Below are positions 23,365-34,894 of a DNA stretch of 64,000 nt, piece by piece. The DNA is taken from assembly GCA_036872755.1 (NCBI GenBank), contig JAVHNS010000001.1, forward strand, positions 3,720,001 to 3,784,000. Direction: 5' to 3'. The stretch is from Orbilia blumenaviensis (taxonomy: Eukaryota; Ascomycota; Orbiliomycetes; Orbiliales; Orbiliaceae). A program made the position numbers and the translations under genes. Within the stretch, counting starts at the first letter, position 1. Every line of letters begins with the position of its first letter. The notes under the pieces are model-generated. The model did no database searches and was not told where the DNA came from. It saw only the letters and a list, made by a program, of their open reading frames with translations.

Positions 23365-24770
23365 TTTGAATATCGATATGTATAAGTACGTATATATTAA
23401 TACCTAGGTATATTAATAAAATGTTGGATCAATAGGTAGATGAAAGCTGTATATTGTTGGTTGAGTGATATAATCGAGCATCATACGATAAAAAGTCACA
23501 CACAACGCGACGAGGAATATATATGAATAATAAATATGGAAAATAGTTTGTGGAACGTTCTAGGGGGTAGGAAGACTAAAGTATTAAAATACTCAATCGG
23601 CTCGGAAATAAGTTCCTAGTCCTGACGGAGTCTTGTAGATCAAATACAGATCGAAGTTTGTTTTTCGTACCCCGAGCGAGTGGATCCGTGGTCGAGGCAA
23701 GCGGAAAGCCTATCACCTAATAAACTTTTTGATAGAAAGGCATACGTACACCCTGATTGATGTAAACCATGTATTTACCTATCTTGAGGGGGGAAATGTG
23801 TGCTCCGTGTCTAGACGTCTTTCCTTTAACCACAATCCAACAAACAATTGATAGTTTCATCTACCTCTCTGTCCAAACAACTTCCATACTCAATATATGT
23901 CTCGTGTGTAAAGATTTGCCATTTTGCGGGCCACACGGGCAATATCTTCCAACAAATTCCGTTGACTTAAATGCTAGTTGTATGTTTTTTTTGCCCATTT
24001 ACATCACCTATTTTCGCGATTCAACTGCGAAAAGCCTAACTTCAGGGCCCAGGTTTGGCCCCAAACCGCAGATTCTGAAACTCATCCTAAGCCCGCTATG
24101 GTTAGCCAGGCAAACCGACATATGTGTGTACTACAAGCATTGTTATATCTTCCATATTCTTGCGCCTGGATTAGTTCCCTCCCAGTTATTTCGATCAGCG
24201 TGTACCATCGCAACACGTGGTGGAAATTGGGCTCGGAAACTGTCTGAAAACGTGCCCGGAGTTTGATAATCCGTCAGAGAAACCGCCGAGTTTCGATGGA
24301 AGGAAAAGCTTAAGCTATAACTTTAATGCACTCTTTTGTTTGGCGTGGTGCGGAAAAAAAGGAGTTACATTGCATTGGAATGGCGTGTTCAGCTATGATA
24401 TCCGTGTAGAACAGGATAGCTGGGGACCAGATTGTAATTGCATATCGATCGATACCACGCCGCAACTGGTATGTAAAGTACCAAGTACGAGTAGTCGAAG
24501 GCTTATATTGCATTGTCGGACTTGGTTAGCAACTAGCACCTCGGCACCCAGGTGGGTGGTTGACCATTTGTTAGTTTTGATATTGCGATTCGCCAGCCAG
24601 TGTATGATTAAAAAAAGGTTAGCAAGCGGGTTATACCGCGAAAGGCTTGTTCTAAGAACATCGAGAGACCCATCTCATCAATAAGCTGGCAGGCTGGCGC
24701 TGGCCCTCCGCGTCGGGGGGTATCCATTTAGGTACCTTACTTAGCTAGCATGTCCCGATACTGGCCGCGA

Positions 24771-24854
24771 AGCCGCGTGGGACGTGGGACAAACCTACGT
24801 GGAACCTACGTGGGATATGGATGTTGTGAGACCGAGTTCTCTCGCCTAATAATT

Positions 24855-24891
<37 letters not shown>

Positions 24892-24937
24892 GTTCAGGCG
24901 TGCGACACGAGACAAGCCAGGACGAGCCAGGACGAGC
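24771..24937. repeat. Short direct repeats flanking the poly(A) run
   Basis: CCTACGTGG occurs twice (about 24794–24812) with three CGTGGGA copies around it. CCAGGACGAG occurs twice at about 24916–24936. These are imperfect short duplications, possibly slippage products. Confidence 0.5.
24856..24889 (+). repeat. Homopolymer (A)34
   Basis: Thirty-four consecutive A residues about 265 bases upstream of the SSK2 start. Length may be affected by sequencing error. It could act as a nucleosome-excluding promoter tract or mark the 3' end of a retro-inserted sequence. Confidence 0.85.
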
Positions 24938-25154
24938 AGCTTAGCAAGCTCGATACCGCGCAGTGATTTCCGAATTGCACACAGAACAATCAATCTCGAA
25001 TCCACTAGCCTCCAGCGAATGCTTGTCGATGCTCTAAAACGCCACCCTCAAAGTGGCTCATACATCAGGTCATAATCCAAAACCTTATTGCCAGTAGTTG
25101 AGGCGAGGTACATTCCATACTACCGGCAGCTGGCAGCAGAGGAGAGCATCCGCC

Positions 25155-28100
25155 ATGGATGTTGCTTCCATGGCGCAGAAGGTCCACTTTACATCCAAGT
25201 CGAATGCAAATGGCGACGAACCCTCCACCGATCCTTCAACCACCCCCACTGCCGGGGCTCCTGCATTAGATTCCCAGAGTCGGTCCAGTTCTTACAACAC
25301 CTCAAAATCAAGTTCGAATAATAGCTCTCGTCCGTCAGAGCACGGCAGTCCTGTAATCATGGAGGACGAGGACGAAGACGCTCTAGGCGAAATCATCAGA
25401 ACACCAGCTGGCAGTGATATGACGCCGTCTAGCCATAGTGCCTATTCGACATGGTCTGGAGTTGCGAGACCTCGGGCCGGGAGTGATACAGCATACGCCC
25501 CATACGAGAACGGGAGGATGTCCCCAGATCCCACACAGCCTGGTGGCAGTATATCGTCTCTGACTAGCAGTATCAATCGATCGCGGCCTGCACCGACCAG
25601 GACACCATCGAACACGTATGCACCGGTCCGGCACCCCGCAAACCTACTGGATTCGCGTTCGTCGGGCCACCACGGTAGATCCGGCTCCGCTACTCGGTCG
25701 CGGAGGGACCCTGTATCACAGTACAGAGCTCAGGAACGAGCCTACGTTCAGCGATTACGGCAGGACCAGCAGCCAGAATACTTTGATCCGAATGCACTGT
25801 TCTACGAGATTCAATCCGAGGCAGACGAGGAGCCTTCGCCGTCAGAGGTTCCATATGATAGTGACCTATACGATGATGGATCTGTTTACCTGAGGGAAGA
25901 CGAAATCGAATTTTCCGAGGAAGACCTGAAGAACCCGGCTAATCGGGAACGTTTGGAATGGCATACCATGCTTGCATCTGTTCTCACGGGAGACGTGGTT
26001 CGACAAGAAAAGAAGCGATTAATTGGAGGCTCGGTCGAAAAGGAGGGGGAGACCCTGAAGCAGGAGCTATGGCTGGGGTTGAGAGCAAAGACCACCGGTA
26101 GGGATCTTGCCTCGCAAAGGCAAGTCATCAACCAAGGCCGAGAACAAGTCAGTGCCGTGATCGACCAGGTCACGGAGTTTCAAGTCCAGGGTAGGGACGT
26201 CACCGAGAAGTCGCCCCGAGAGCAAGTCCAGGATATCATCAAAAAGGTGGAAAAGTGCGAACTGCTGTTTCCGACCCGGGCTGCGATGATAGCTGCGAAG
26301 CCGAATGCAGCATCTCCGATGTTCGTTGCCAGCTACGATGCATTATGCGCTTGGAACAATATCACGGAACTAATTAACACGGAGCTTACGATCCTCCAAA
26401 AATGGGTTGGGAACGAGGATTTGGATTTTAATCGGCCAAATGAAACCCCAAATAGTAGCGGTTTGGCGGATGAAACAACATTTCTCGATCGGCTACTACG
26501 AGAAGACGGCCTGAAGTCTTTGACACAGAAGCAAAACATGCTGGCTGGCATCGGCGACGTCATCAACAAGGCCAAAAAGACTCTTATTGAGAACGCCGAG
26601 GCATTCCAGAAACGGCATCTAACGCTTTATATCGAAGAACTTCTCTTGATCATCAACTTCCCTAGTCGCCTGATACAAGAAATTATTCGAGCGCGTGTCA
26701 AGTACGCCCGGAAGATCAAGGAGCCTACAATAGTTATGGTAGATCAGTTCTTGAAGCAGGTCCATATAGCTCTCAAACTGGCAGTCGAAACCAAACGAGA
26801 GTACGAGGAGATTTCTCATCAGGAACCCGGATGGGACTTGCCGAATTGTATGGACGAAAACTTTAACTCTGCTGTTTTGGATGGTCTCCGAACGTATTTC
26901 CGATTCTTGAATTTCAAGCTTAGTAGCAACAGGAATATCTTCAAAGAAGCTGAGATCCTTGAGTCCGAGTGGAGTTTTTGTAACCAGGTCGGCCAATGTG
27001 TAAAGGGAGGAGACGTCGAGGCTGCAGAGCAGTTTAGTTCGTTAACAAGCAAGTTGCTCGCCAGGTTAACGAACTCTTACGAGAAAGAGATACAACAGAA
27101 GTCACAGGAAATTCCTGGCGAGATCAGCAAAAGATATAAAGCATTACTGGAATCGATCCAGCTTCGACATAGACAGCTGCTACGTTTTACGCGTGTGCTT
27201 AGTCAAAGATTCGAGAATGCGACGGAATACCAAGTTACTGACGAATCGTTCCCCGATTTACTTAGCGCTTTAACTGATAGTGGTCATTTTTTGATTGAAA
27301 CCACCATGGAACATGATGGTGTCTATCTCATTGCTGACCCCTCGCTTCGCGACAAACCCAAAGACATCCAATCTATTGTTCGTGCTTGTTTTCACGAGGT
27401 TGAGCTTCTACGGGATGAACATTCCTGCCCATACGTCTTAGTCATTTGCCCCCAACAAGAGTTCATGTGGGAAGGGCAATGCTTGAGTGTCGAAATCAAA
27501 GAGCCTTTCGCAGATATCAAACCCGGAAGACTTAGACTTGTTGCTGATGGCTCAGAACTAAGACTGCGGAAAGCCCGGGACGTCTTCGCAAATCTCACAA
27601 AGCACCATCTGGATATTATCCTCGATCAACGTGCCAATCTACCCAGAGTTCATTACGAATTGATGAAAATCAAAAAGACCATCTTCAAACTTTCAAATAC
27701 AATTCTTGATAGTGTTGCTATAGTCAAAAGACAGTTGGCAGGTCTCGCGTGCCAGGAGATTGTCCAGGCATTCTTCCCATTCGCTACTGATGCAACGAAA
27801 AGATCACTTGCTTTTATGGACCACACCAGGAAGGTGATGACGAACCAAAAGACAGTACAGATTGCTATCGACTGGGTTGACTTCATCTGCGACGATTGCA
27901 TATCCTATGATCGAAGGACATTCAGGTGGGCCGTCGCGGCTCTCGAGTTCGCAATGACAATGACGAGAGGGCAGAATATTCTTGCTCTTAATGACTCAGA
28001 CTATACAAGACTTAGAGTCAAGGTTGCCGGCTGCATGTCGCTTTTGATATCGCATTTCGACATCATGGGAGCCAGATCAGCTGTCGCAGAACGCCAAAAT

Positions 28101-29412
28101 GAAATCGCCAACCAGAAGATCCGGAAGATGAATGACAAGCGGGCTGAAGGCGACGATGAAGAGTACACTCGCCAAGTCAAAGGCGAATGGTTGAAGCAAC
28201 TTGAAACTATGGAACAAGTCCGCGCCACAAAGGACGGTGATCGCCAACCTTCTGGTCGTGTCCTTGACGATAGCAGCCAAACCGATCGCTCCCTTACTTA
28301 CCTCTCGAGTTCGCTTTCGAATGTTACACTACGATGGCAACAAGGAAACTATATCGGAGGTGGTAGTTTTGGGTCGGTATACGCTGCGCTTAATTTGGAT
28401 GGTGGATATCTCATGGCGGTGAAGGAAATTCGACTCCAGGACCCACAACTCATACCTTCGATCGTTAGTGCCATCAAGGATGAAATGTCAGTCCTGGAGA
28501 TGTTGGATCATCCGAACGTCGTCCAGTACTATGGTATCCAGGTCCATCGCGACAAGGTATACTTCTTCATGGAATACTGTCAAGGAGGATCGCTGGCTGC
28601 TTTGCTTGAGCACGGCCGGATCGAGGATGAAACAGTTATCATGATATATGCATTGCAGATGTTGGAAGGGCTTGCCTACTTACACGCCAACAACATTGTT
28701 CATCGAGACATCAAGCCAGAAAGTAAGTAGCTGTTTTCTTGACCTGGTGTTTCTCAGAGCAACCGCTAACAGATTTGCCATAGATATCCTGTTAGACCAG
28801 AATGGCGTTATAAAGTTCGTGGACTTTGGCGCGGCTAAGGTCATTGCCAAACAGGGCAAGACGAAGGTTGCTGCCACAAAACCAGGCATTAACAGCATGA
28901 CTGGAACTCCCATGTACATGTCTCCAGAAGGTGTGTAAACATTACCCCTAATTTTGAGTGTAAGTAGACGGTATCTAACAAAAAACCCAACACAGTCATC
29001 AAAGGCGAGAACCAAGGCAAGCATGGCAGTGTCGATATCTGGTCCTTAGGGTGCGTTGTACTTGAGATGGCTACTGGAAGGCGGCCCTGGGCCAATCTCG
29101 ACAATGAATGGGCCGTCATGTGGAATATCGCAGCCGGTAACCCTCCGCAGTTCCCTTCAAGCGACCAGTTAAGCGAACAAGGGATGGATTTCCTTCGACT
29201 TTGCTTCGAGAGAGATCCAAGGAAACGACCAACAGCCGCAGAGCTGCTACAAAATCCTTGGGTGAGCCTATTACAGTTTAAATGTCTATATCGGAGGATG
29301 TCCCAATGCTAACCAATTGATTCCTGGATAGATCTCTGTTATCCGAAACCAAGTAATCCCAAATACACCCTCTAGCGAGACTTCAACCTCCTCAAGCAGC
29401 AGTACCAGATAA
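25155..29412 (+). CDS. SSK2: SSK2/Wis4-type MAP kinase kinase kinase (HOG pathway)
   Basis: Four exons (25155–28722, 28784–28930, 28996–29261, 29332–29412) encode 1353 residues. The start at 25155 has strong context (CGCCATGG); the open frame continues upstream only from a non-ATG codon. Residues 1–210 are Ser/Pro-rich and disordered. The long middle (about 250–1000) matches the helical regulatory region of Ssk2/Ssk22/Wis4, where the Ssk1 response regulator binds. The kinase domain is about residues 1060–1330: glycine loop IGGGSFGSVY, AVKEIRL, EYCQGGSLAALLE, HRDIKPEN (rebuilt across the first splice), VDFGAAK, GTPMYMSPE and DIWSLGCVVLEMATGRRPW. Family knowledge: it phosphorylates Pbs2-type MAPKK in response to osmotic and other stress, acting in the cytosol. 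All three introns lie in the kinase domain. The short tail is Ser/Thr-rich. Confidence 0.93.
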
Positions 29413-30525
29413 TTGTGACCAAACGCGAGGTTGATATCTATTTTATTTTGTTTCATTTCGGAAGCTTTATGTTGCATACGACTGCTGGCGTCCATTTACC
29501 AATTGTAGCATACATTACAATTATCGGGATATAAGCGTGTTAAACCCACTAATTTTTTTTGTTTTTTTTTGTGGGTGCAATTTTTTACCGATGATATCTG
29601 GACCTTTTCTTTCCTTTCCTCTCTCTATAGGGGCCCGTCCGAGTTATAACTCACGGCGACTCTAAGGTTTCGCAGTATAAAATAATATAAATATATGCAA
29701 TACAATGGCACACACATTCACACACATACGGTATTCCCAACTGCTGCAGGCTCCGCTCCACAAGAGCAGGGATCCACTAATAGAGATGCGGCAGTGTGAT
29801 GCGGCAGTACGCCCATTGGCTGAAGCCGTCCTCGTCCCAGACCTGTGGTTCGCTTAAAAGCGCAAAAGCTCTGGTGTCGCAGCACACCACGAAAGAAATA
29901 AAGAGACATGCCACCAATCCACCAGTATCTCCACGCTGTCGGACTTACACCCGGGACTCAATCAAGAAGCTTAAAAAGCAATACTATCGTATTTCCCTAC
30001 TCTTCCTCTACCCGTATCTCAAATATGGCATTGAAATACCTTAGTGTGCTGTCTTTCTCTCAATCTCCGTATACCCACCTTCCACGGCCCTCGACAAAAG
30101 CTGTCAAAATTTACGCCTTAACAGAAACTCTGGTACCACGCCCCCCAAAAAGCATCCTATTTCCAACTTTCAGTCTCGTCAGGGCTGCCCATCTGTTGAG
30201 AGACAATCTGCAATTTTTACCGCCATAAGTCGTCAGCACACGGTTTCCGCGTCTTTCACATCGCTCGCGCATTACCTTTTCCTACGATATCAGATTAAAG
30301 GTTTCCGGGCCTATTTGCCTCGCAGGATCGTTTTTTTTTTTTTTGTCTCTCTGTTACCGAGCTGATCCCACGATCGTCGCGAACTCGACAACTACGTAGA
30401 CGGGAGAAGGGAGCTTCATATACCTATCCCTTCCATCACACGCCCGGAGAGACGAAGGAGTGAACGAGTTAGGAATCCGGGAAGTTACATTACGGGCCAG
30501 TTAAACATATATACATACCGACACA
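29413..30525. other. Intergenic SSK2 3' flank and DPB4 promoter
   Basis: About 1.1 kb. The left part should be the SSK2 3' UTR and the right part the DPB4 promoter and leader. A T-rich run at 30330–30343 lies about 185 bases before the DPB4 ATG. No other gene was seen. Confidence 0.5.
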
Positions 30526-31708
30526 ATGCCGCCTCGAAAGTCAGACGTCGCCAAAGCTGCGGCTGCAGTATCGTCTGACCCGGCAAGTAGCGACGATGAT
30601 AAGCCGAAGAGCAAAGGCAGGTCCAATGTCGATGTTAGTTATATTCCCATATTCCCGTTTTCCCGTTTTCCTCTCAGTTCGTTTGCTCTCCTTGTCATGT
30701 CACCATCTATCTCCCGTCATATCTCTCACACGCAGATGAAAAAGTCCCCGACATACCATTTCCAACAAAAATTCAGGCATCAAAATTTCGAACCCTCGGG
30801 TGCAGTTATTGTACACGATTGCTGACCACTTCCATTAGGACAACACACTGCCCAAAACTATCGTTACGAGGCTGGCGAAGGGTAATGTGCCGTCGAATAC
30901 ACAGATTCAGAAGGATGCGGTCACCGCGTTATCTAGAAGTGCCACCGTCTTTATCAATTACCTCGCGAGCATGTATGATGACATTGACGCCACCCTTTTT
31001 TTTTTTTTAATTTTGTTTTTTTTTCTCTTCTTTCCATCTTTCCAACATGTCAACATGTTGTCAAGTGAGATATAAGTCTTGATTATACTGACATTTTTTT
31101 ATGTATACAGGGCGAATGATATTACCAAGATGAACAATAGGAAAACGATTATGCCGGATCATGTAATAGCGGCGATCGAGGAGATCGAATTCCCTGGGCT
31201 CAAGGAGCGACTGGAAGGCGAGCTAAAAGGTACCGTTTTTCTAAAATTTCATATTACGAACCCTTGAAATTCTGAAGTCGCCTTTATATTTACTTACCTA
31301 TGCTAACAATTTATAAATATGGTGACAGCATTCAATGAAACCCAAGCTAATAAAAGGAAAAAGGCGAAGGATAAAAAGTTGGAAGATACTACAGCTGACC
31401 CAATGTCTGAGGATGAATCTGCGAGGCCGTCGAAAAGAATGCGAAAATCTGGAGCTAATGCGAAGGACGATGAGGATGACGGCGCAGCAACAGAGGGCAA
31501 TATCCTTGAGGAGGGTAGTCAAGACGATGAAGACGAAGCAGGTGAAGAAGGTGAAGATGCGGAAGAAGAATCAAGTGAGGAGGATGGGGAAAGCGGAGAC
31601 GAAGAGGCAGAAGATGGTATGGAGGATACGGTCGAAGACATAGACCGGGAGGGCGTTGAAGAAGAAGAGGAAGACGATGCTTTGGATAATGATAGTGATA
31701 GTGATTGA
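30526..31708 (+). CDS. DPB4: Dpb4: histone-fold subunit of DNA polymerase epsilon / chromatin remodeller
   Basis: Four exons (30526–30633, 30839–30972, 31111–31229, 31329–31708) give 246 residues. After a short N-terminus (MPPRKSDVAKAAAA) comes an H2B/NF-YB-like histone fold, about residues 36–110: LPKTIVTRLAKG, then AVTALSRSATVFINYLAS, then NDITKMNNRKTIMPDHVIAA and IEEIEFPGLKERLEGELKAF. The LPKxIVxRL and RKTI/VxxA elements are diagnostic of the Dpb4/POLE3 group, which pairs with Dpb3/POLE4-type partners in DNA polymerase epsilon and ISW2/CHRAC complexes. From about residue 121 the protein is a Lys patch followed by an almost purely acidic tail. The splice AT|G rebuilds LASMANDI. Introns of 205, 138 and 99 bases all keep frame. 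Confidence 0.9.
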
Positions 31709-32701
31709 AGCTAGTGATGAAGTACTTCTGTACTGAGCAGTTGCTAGCTACACATAATCCCCTAGGATCCATTTCCCCAAGGAGCGGGGTTACTGGAACT
31801 TTAAGCATAGATTGTAAACTCATGCGTGCGTTTTAGCACCCTTATCCACTATTAGAATTTTATAAATTTGGAAACTCAAGACTCGGGCCGCTGAAATAGA
31901 TTGTTCCGATCTCTTCGATTCTCGAGACCATTTCATTCTCTTTATTGTTTGGACAATTTCCCACCTTCCCGAAGGTCATGGGTCTGCAGAACATGCATGT
32001 CATAACTGCCAACCATAGCTTTCGGCTAGCTAGCTACTAGTTACTAGTATACAATTGCCCACAAAAACACCATTCCGTCATGACGCACCTCCACACGGTT
32101 TCACGAATCCATATCGAAACCCCCTTGTGATTGCTAAGAAAGTTCGTCGTTTGCAAAAGCGATCCCCATTACCAATATTACGGGAACAGCCCCTCTGAGA
32201 AATTCGCAAGTTTCATCACGCTGTATTGGATTTCATCACTTTCTAAGAATCTAAATACAGGCTGCTAATTTTGTTTGATTAAGCAAGCGTATGAATGAGG
32301 TTCATGGTGGCGGCGGTTGTGATGGATAATAGGAATTTTCGACGACGGATTTTTCTTGTCGGATTCAAGACCGGAGGGGGTATGTGTGGTAATATGAAGA
32401 GCGAGCTTATGAAGACAGAAACCACCGTCGTCGAGAGGCCGGGACATCTGTGATGGTAGAGGTCGTATGAATTCGTGACTGCAAAAGGGAGGATGCGGGA
32501 AAAAGAACAGTTGGGGTCCCCATGGTGTGAAATTATACACAAAAAGAGAAAAAAAAGGCCCGGTGAATAAAGAGGATGGATTATAAAAAGAGAAGCAATT
32601 GACGACGGAAAAAGCGTATATGGAAAAAACACCCCCGTATCAAAACTTTTCAAAGTTTAATACAGAAATTAACGGACTCCGAGAAAAATGCAAAGAGGAA
32701 T
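31709..32701. other. Convergent intergenic region DPB4 / RPL35
   Basis: About 1 kb between convergent gene ends, presumably both 3' UTRs. No supported gene. Confidence 0.5.
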
Positions 32702-33517
32702 TTAAGCCTACAGAAGAAGAGCCGGAGTTAGTACAGATGCAAGTAATTGAATATTACCGATCCCACAATGTGGGACGGTATCATTGGGCAGGGCAGCTCA
32801 GTCTTACCTTAATGGCATATATTCTCTGAGGGAAGTGCTTCTCCTTCTTCTTCTGCTTCTCAGTCTTTAACGAAGACTCGTGCTGGCTGAGGCGTCTTCG
32901 GATAGCCCTGGTCTGCTTTGGTCGAAGGTCCAATGGAACGTACTTCTTCTTTTCGTAGAAAAGGCGGAGCTGGTGTCTCTGGGTGGCATTGACGACGGTC
33001 ATAACACGGGCGATCGACTTGCGAACATCATGACTATTGTGAGGGGGTAGAGAGTCAGCATCTCGACTCTATATAGGTAGTTGCATCCCGTTCCACATCC
33101 ATCATCCACAAGTCCCCGCATATCCCATTCTTGAACATGATCCATATCTTAATTCGAATCGTATCTTGCGATATCGAAGTTGCTCCAATTCCGTAGTCGT
33201 TTGTTTCCAAATCCACCGTATAAACCTCCAACTTCTCCTCCAACAAAACGAAAAAACCACCAATCATTGAATCGAAGTTGTGCACGTACATCTTAGTAAG
33301 CTTCGAGCTGGCGCCACCGGCGATCTTCTGAACTTTGAGGGCAGCAAGCTCAGTCTTCAGCTCCTCGAGCTGCTTGGCCAAGTCGGCCTTGGACTTGCTC
33401 CAGAGTTGGGCGGTCTTGACACCAGGCTAGATATCATCACAAAACAACCCGTCAGCCGTCTCTGTTCCATCCTAACATAAAACCGACAGCACTGTCGAAA
33501 AGATAGTATCGTACCAT
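32702..33517 (-). CDS. RPL35: 60S ribosomal protein L35 (uL29)
   Basis: Four coding exons give 123 residues. The first exon contributes only the ATG (33517–33515). The second is 33426–33290 ([19 protein letters not shown]). The third is 33033–32808 ([10 protein letters not shown], then [19 protein letters not shown] and TRAIRRRL). The last, 32707–32702, encodes just Ala-stop, giving the eukaryotic uL29 ending YAIKA. Internal motifs ([31 protein letters not shown]) are unmistakable. uL29 sits at the polypeptide exit tunnel of the large subunit, near the docking site for signal recognition particle and nascent-chain factors. The tiny first and last coding exons are required for a correct protein. 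The intron at 33034–33289 (256 bases) has an unusually open frame. Divergent from GOS1. Confidence 0.95.
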
Positions 33518-34097
33518 TATGTCGGATTTGAAGGGGGATCGTGGGGTATACGGGAGGTCGGAGGTGGTCGAAAGGGCTGGTGTCGTGTGTCGTCGACGAA
33601 TTCGATAATCGAGCAAAAAAAGTGGGAATTTTGAGGTTTAGTTTTGAAGATTCTGTAACCTTTTTTTCGATAGGCGGCACCCGCCCTGTTTGTCGTCGTG
33701 AAACTGCCTCTTTCAGAATCCACCTTAGGGCTTGACCTAACATAGCCAACGGATACTTGATCACATGATCAGGGTCCGGACGTCAGGTCAACACATCAAC
33801 ACAGTAACGCGGAGGGCTGGTCATCCCCTGTTTCAAGCGCCCGGGATACGCCGCCTCACATACCATCGCCTCGCCTCTCGTCTACGCACGTGGTTCAGCG
33901 TCGTCTTAAGAATAGCCTGCCCTCCTTTTTGGCTTGCAGCCCCCCGGATTATTACGTACTACTCTTCGTATTCTTCCCACCGGCGATACGAGACAACAGA
34001 ACAGACCCTTAGACTTGTCGCGAGATCACCGACCTCATCTAATCCTTTTGAGCTGGACTTAACTTCCTGGATACCCTCTCCGCGACATTCTTAAGCT
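33518..34097. other. Divergent promoter region RPL35 / GOS1
   Basis: These 580 bases separate the two start codons and must serve both genes. A TTAGGG element is described separately. Confidence 0.55.
33725..33730 (+). promoter_or_regulatory. TTAGGG element, candidate Tbf1-type site of RPL35
   Basis: TTAGGG lies 208 bases upstream of the RPL35 start, within CACCTTAGGGCTTG. Tbf1-like factors bind TTAGGG and regulate ribosomal protein genes in several ascomycetes outside Saccharomyces. A single hexamer is weak evidence. Confidence 0.3.
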
Positions 34098-34894
34098 ATG
34101 GCGACAGCCACCGGATGGGCACAGCTGCGGCAGCAGGCTAGGTCGCTAGAGACTCAAGTATGACAATCCTTACCTTACATGTTTGCCTTCGGAATCAGGC
34201 CGGTTGTGCTAACCCCTCTCCAGACCGACAACCTCTTCCAAACATATTCTTCATTTACTTCAAACCCATCAAAAAAGCCATCTGAAGATGAAATTCGGGT
34301 AGAAGCACAACTACAAGAACTTTTGACTAGGGTAATTCTCTCTATATGCTATTGTCGCTGAAATAACTAGTACTAATTCCATATAAATAGCGAGATGCCG
34401 TCGTCGCCTCACTCTCCCGAACTCTCGATTCGGACTCTGCCGCTGGCTCGTCTGCTACAAAGCTCCAAAATGTCCTCCGTCACAGAGAAATCCTTTCGGA
34501 CCATCGTAAAGAATACCAGCGCCTAAAAGCGGCAATTACACAGGCTCGAAACCATACCAACCTTCTTAGCTCTGTCAGGGACGATATCAACCAGTACCGA
34601 ACATCCACAAATGTCACAAACGAAGCAGAGTACCGTCTGGAGGAGCGCGATGCGATTGAAAGGTCGCATGGGATGGCAGATACAGTACTCGCTACGGCAT
34701 ATGCCGTCAACCAGGAGTTCGGACAGCAGCATTTACAACTAGCGAGCATAAACAGGAGAATCAAAGGAGCAGCCATGCAAATTCCCGGAATTAACACATT
34801 GATCGGAAGGATAAACACAAAAAAGAAGAGGGACAGCGTCATCCTAGCTTGCTTGATTTCGTTTTGCTTTTTGATGCTTCTTTGGCTACGGTAA
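34098..34894 (+). CDS. GOS1: Golgi Qb-SNARE Gos1 (GOSR1/GS28)
   Basis: Exons 34098–34157, 34224–34331 and 34391–34894 give 223 residues, the usual length. The N-terminus MATATGWAQLRQQARSLETQ opens the Habc-like helical part, as in Gos28 proteins (WexLRxxARxLE). The middle carries LQELLTRRDAVVASLSRTLD, followed by HREILSDHRKEYQRLKAAIT. The SNARE motif spans about residues 130–195, ending MQIPGINTLIGRINTKKKRD. A C-terminal transmembrane anchor follows (SVILACLISFCFLMLLWLR) with one terminal residue beyond it. Gos1 acts with Sed5 and Ykt6 in intra-Golgi and retrograde membrane fusion on the cis/medial Golgi. Introns (66 and 59 bases) both sit in the N-terminal half. Divergent from RPL35. Confidence 0.93.

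Larger units (their letters stand above)
23365..25154. other. Divergent intergenic region DUF5672 / SSK2
   Basis: About 1.8 kb between divergent starts. It contains a 34-base poly(A) run and short direct repeats (listed separately) near the SSK2 side. Frames at 23769–24684 lack start context, splice partners and known motifs. Confidence 0.45.

Noticed and set aside
25098..25154. Upstream extension of the SSK2 reading frame
   Set aside because: It begins at TTG, not ATG. The ATG at 25155 has a strong initiation context.
31335..31823. Long alternative frames over the DPB4 acidic tail, on both strands
   Set aside because: They are by-products of the GAA/GAT-rich repeat composition; the histone-fold reading frame is unambiguous.
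33034..33120. C/D-box snoRNA in the RPL35 intron (GGATGATGG ... CTGA)
   Set aside because: The C-box match is imperfect, no terminal stem was convincing and no guide region could be assigned. Left as a question for covariance-model search.
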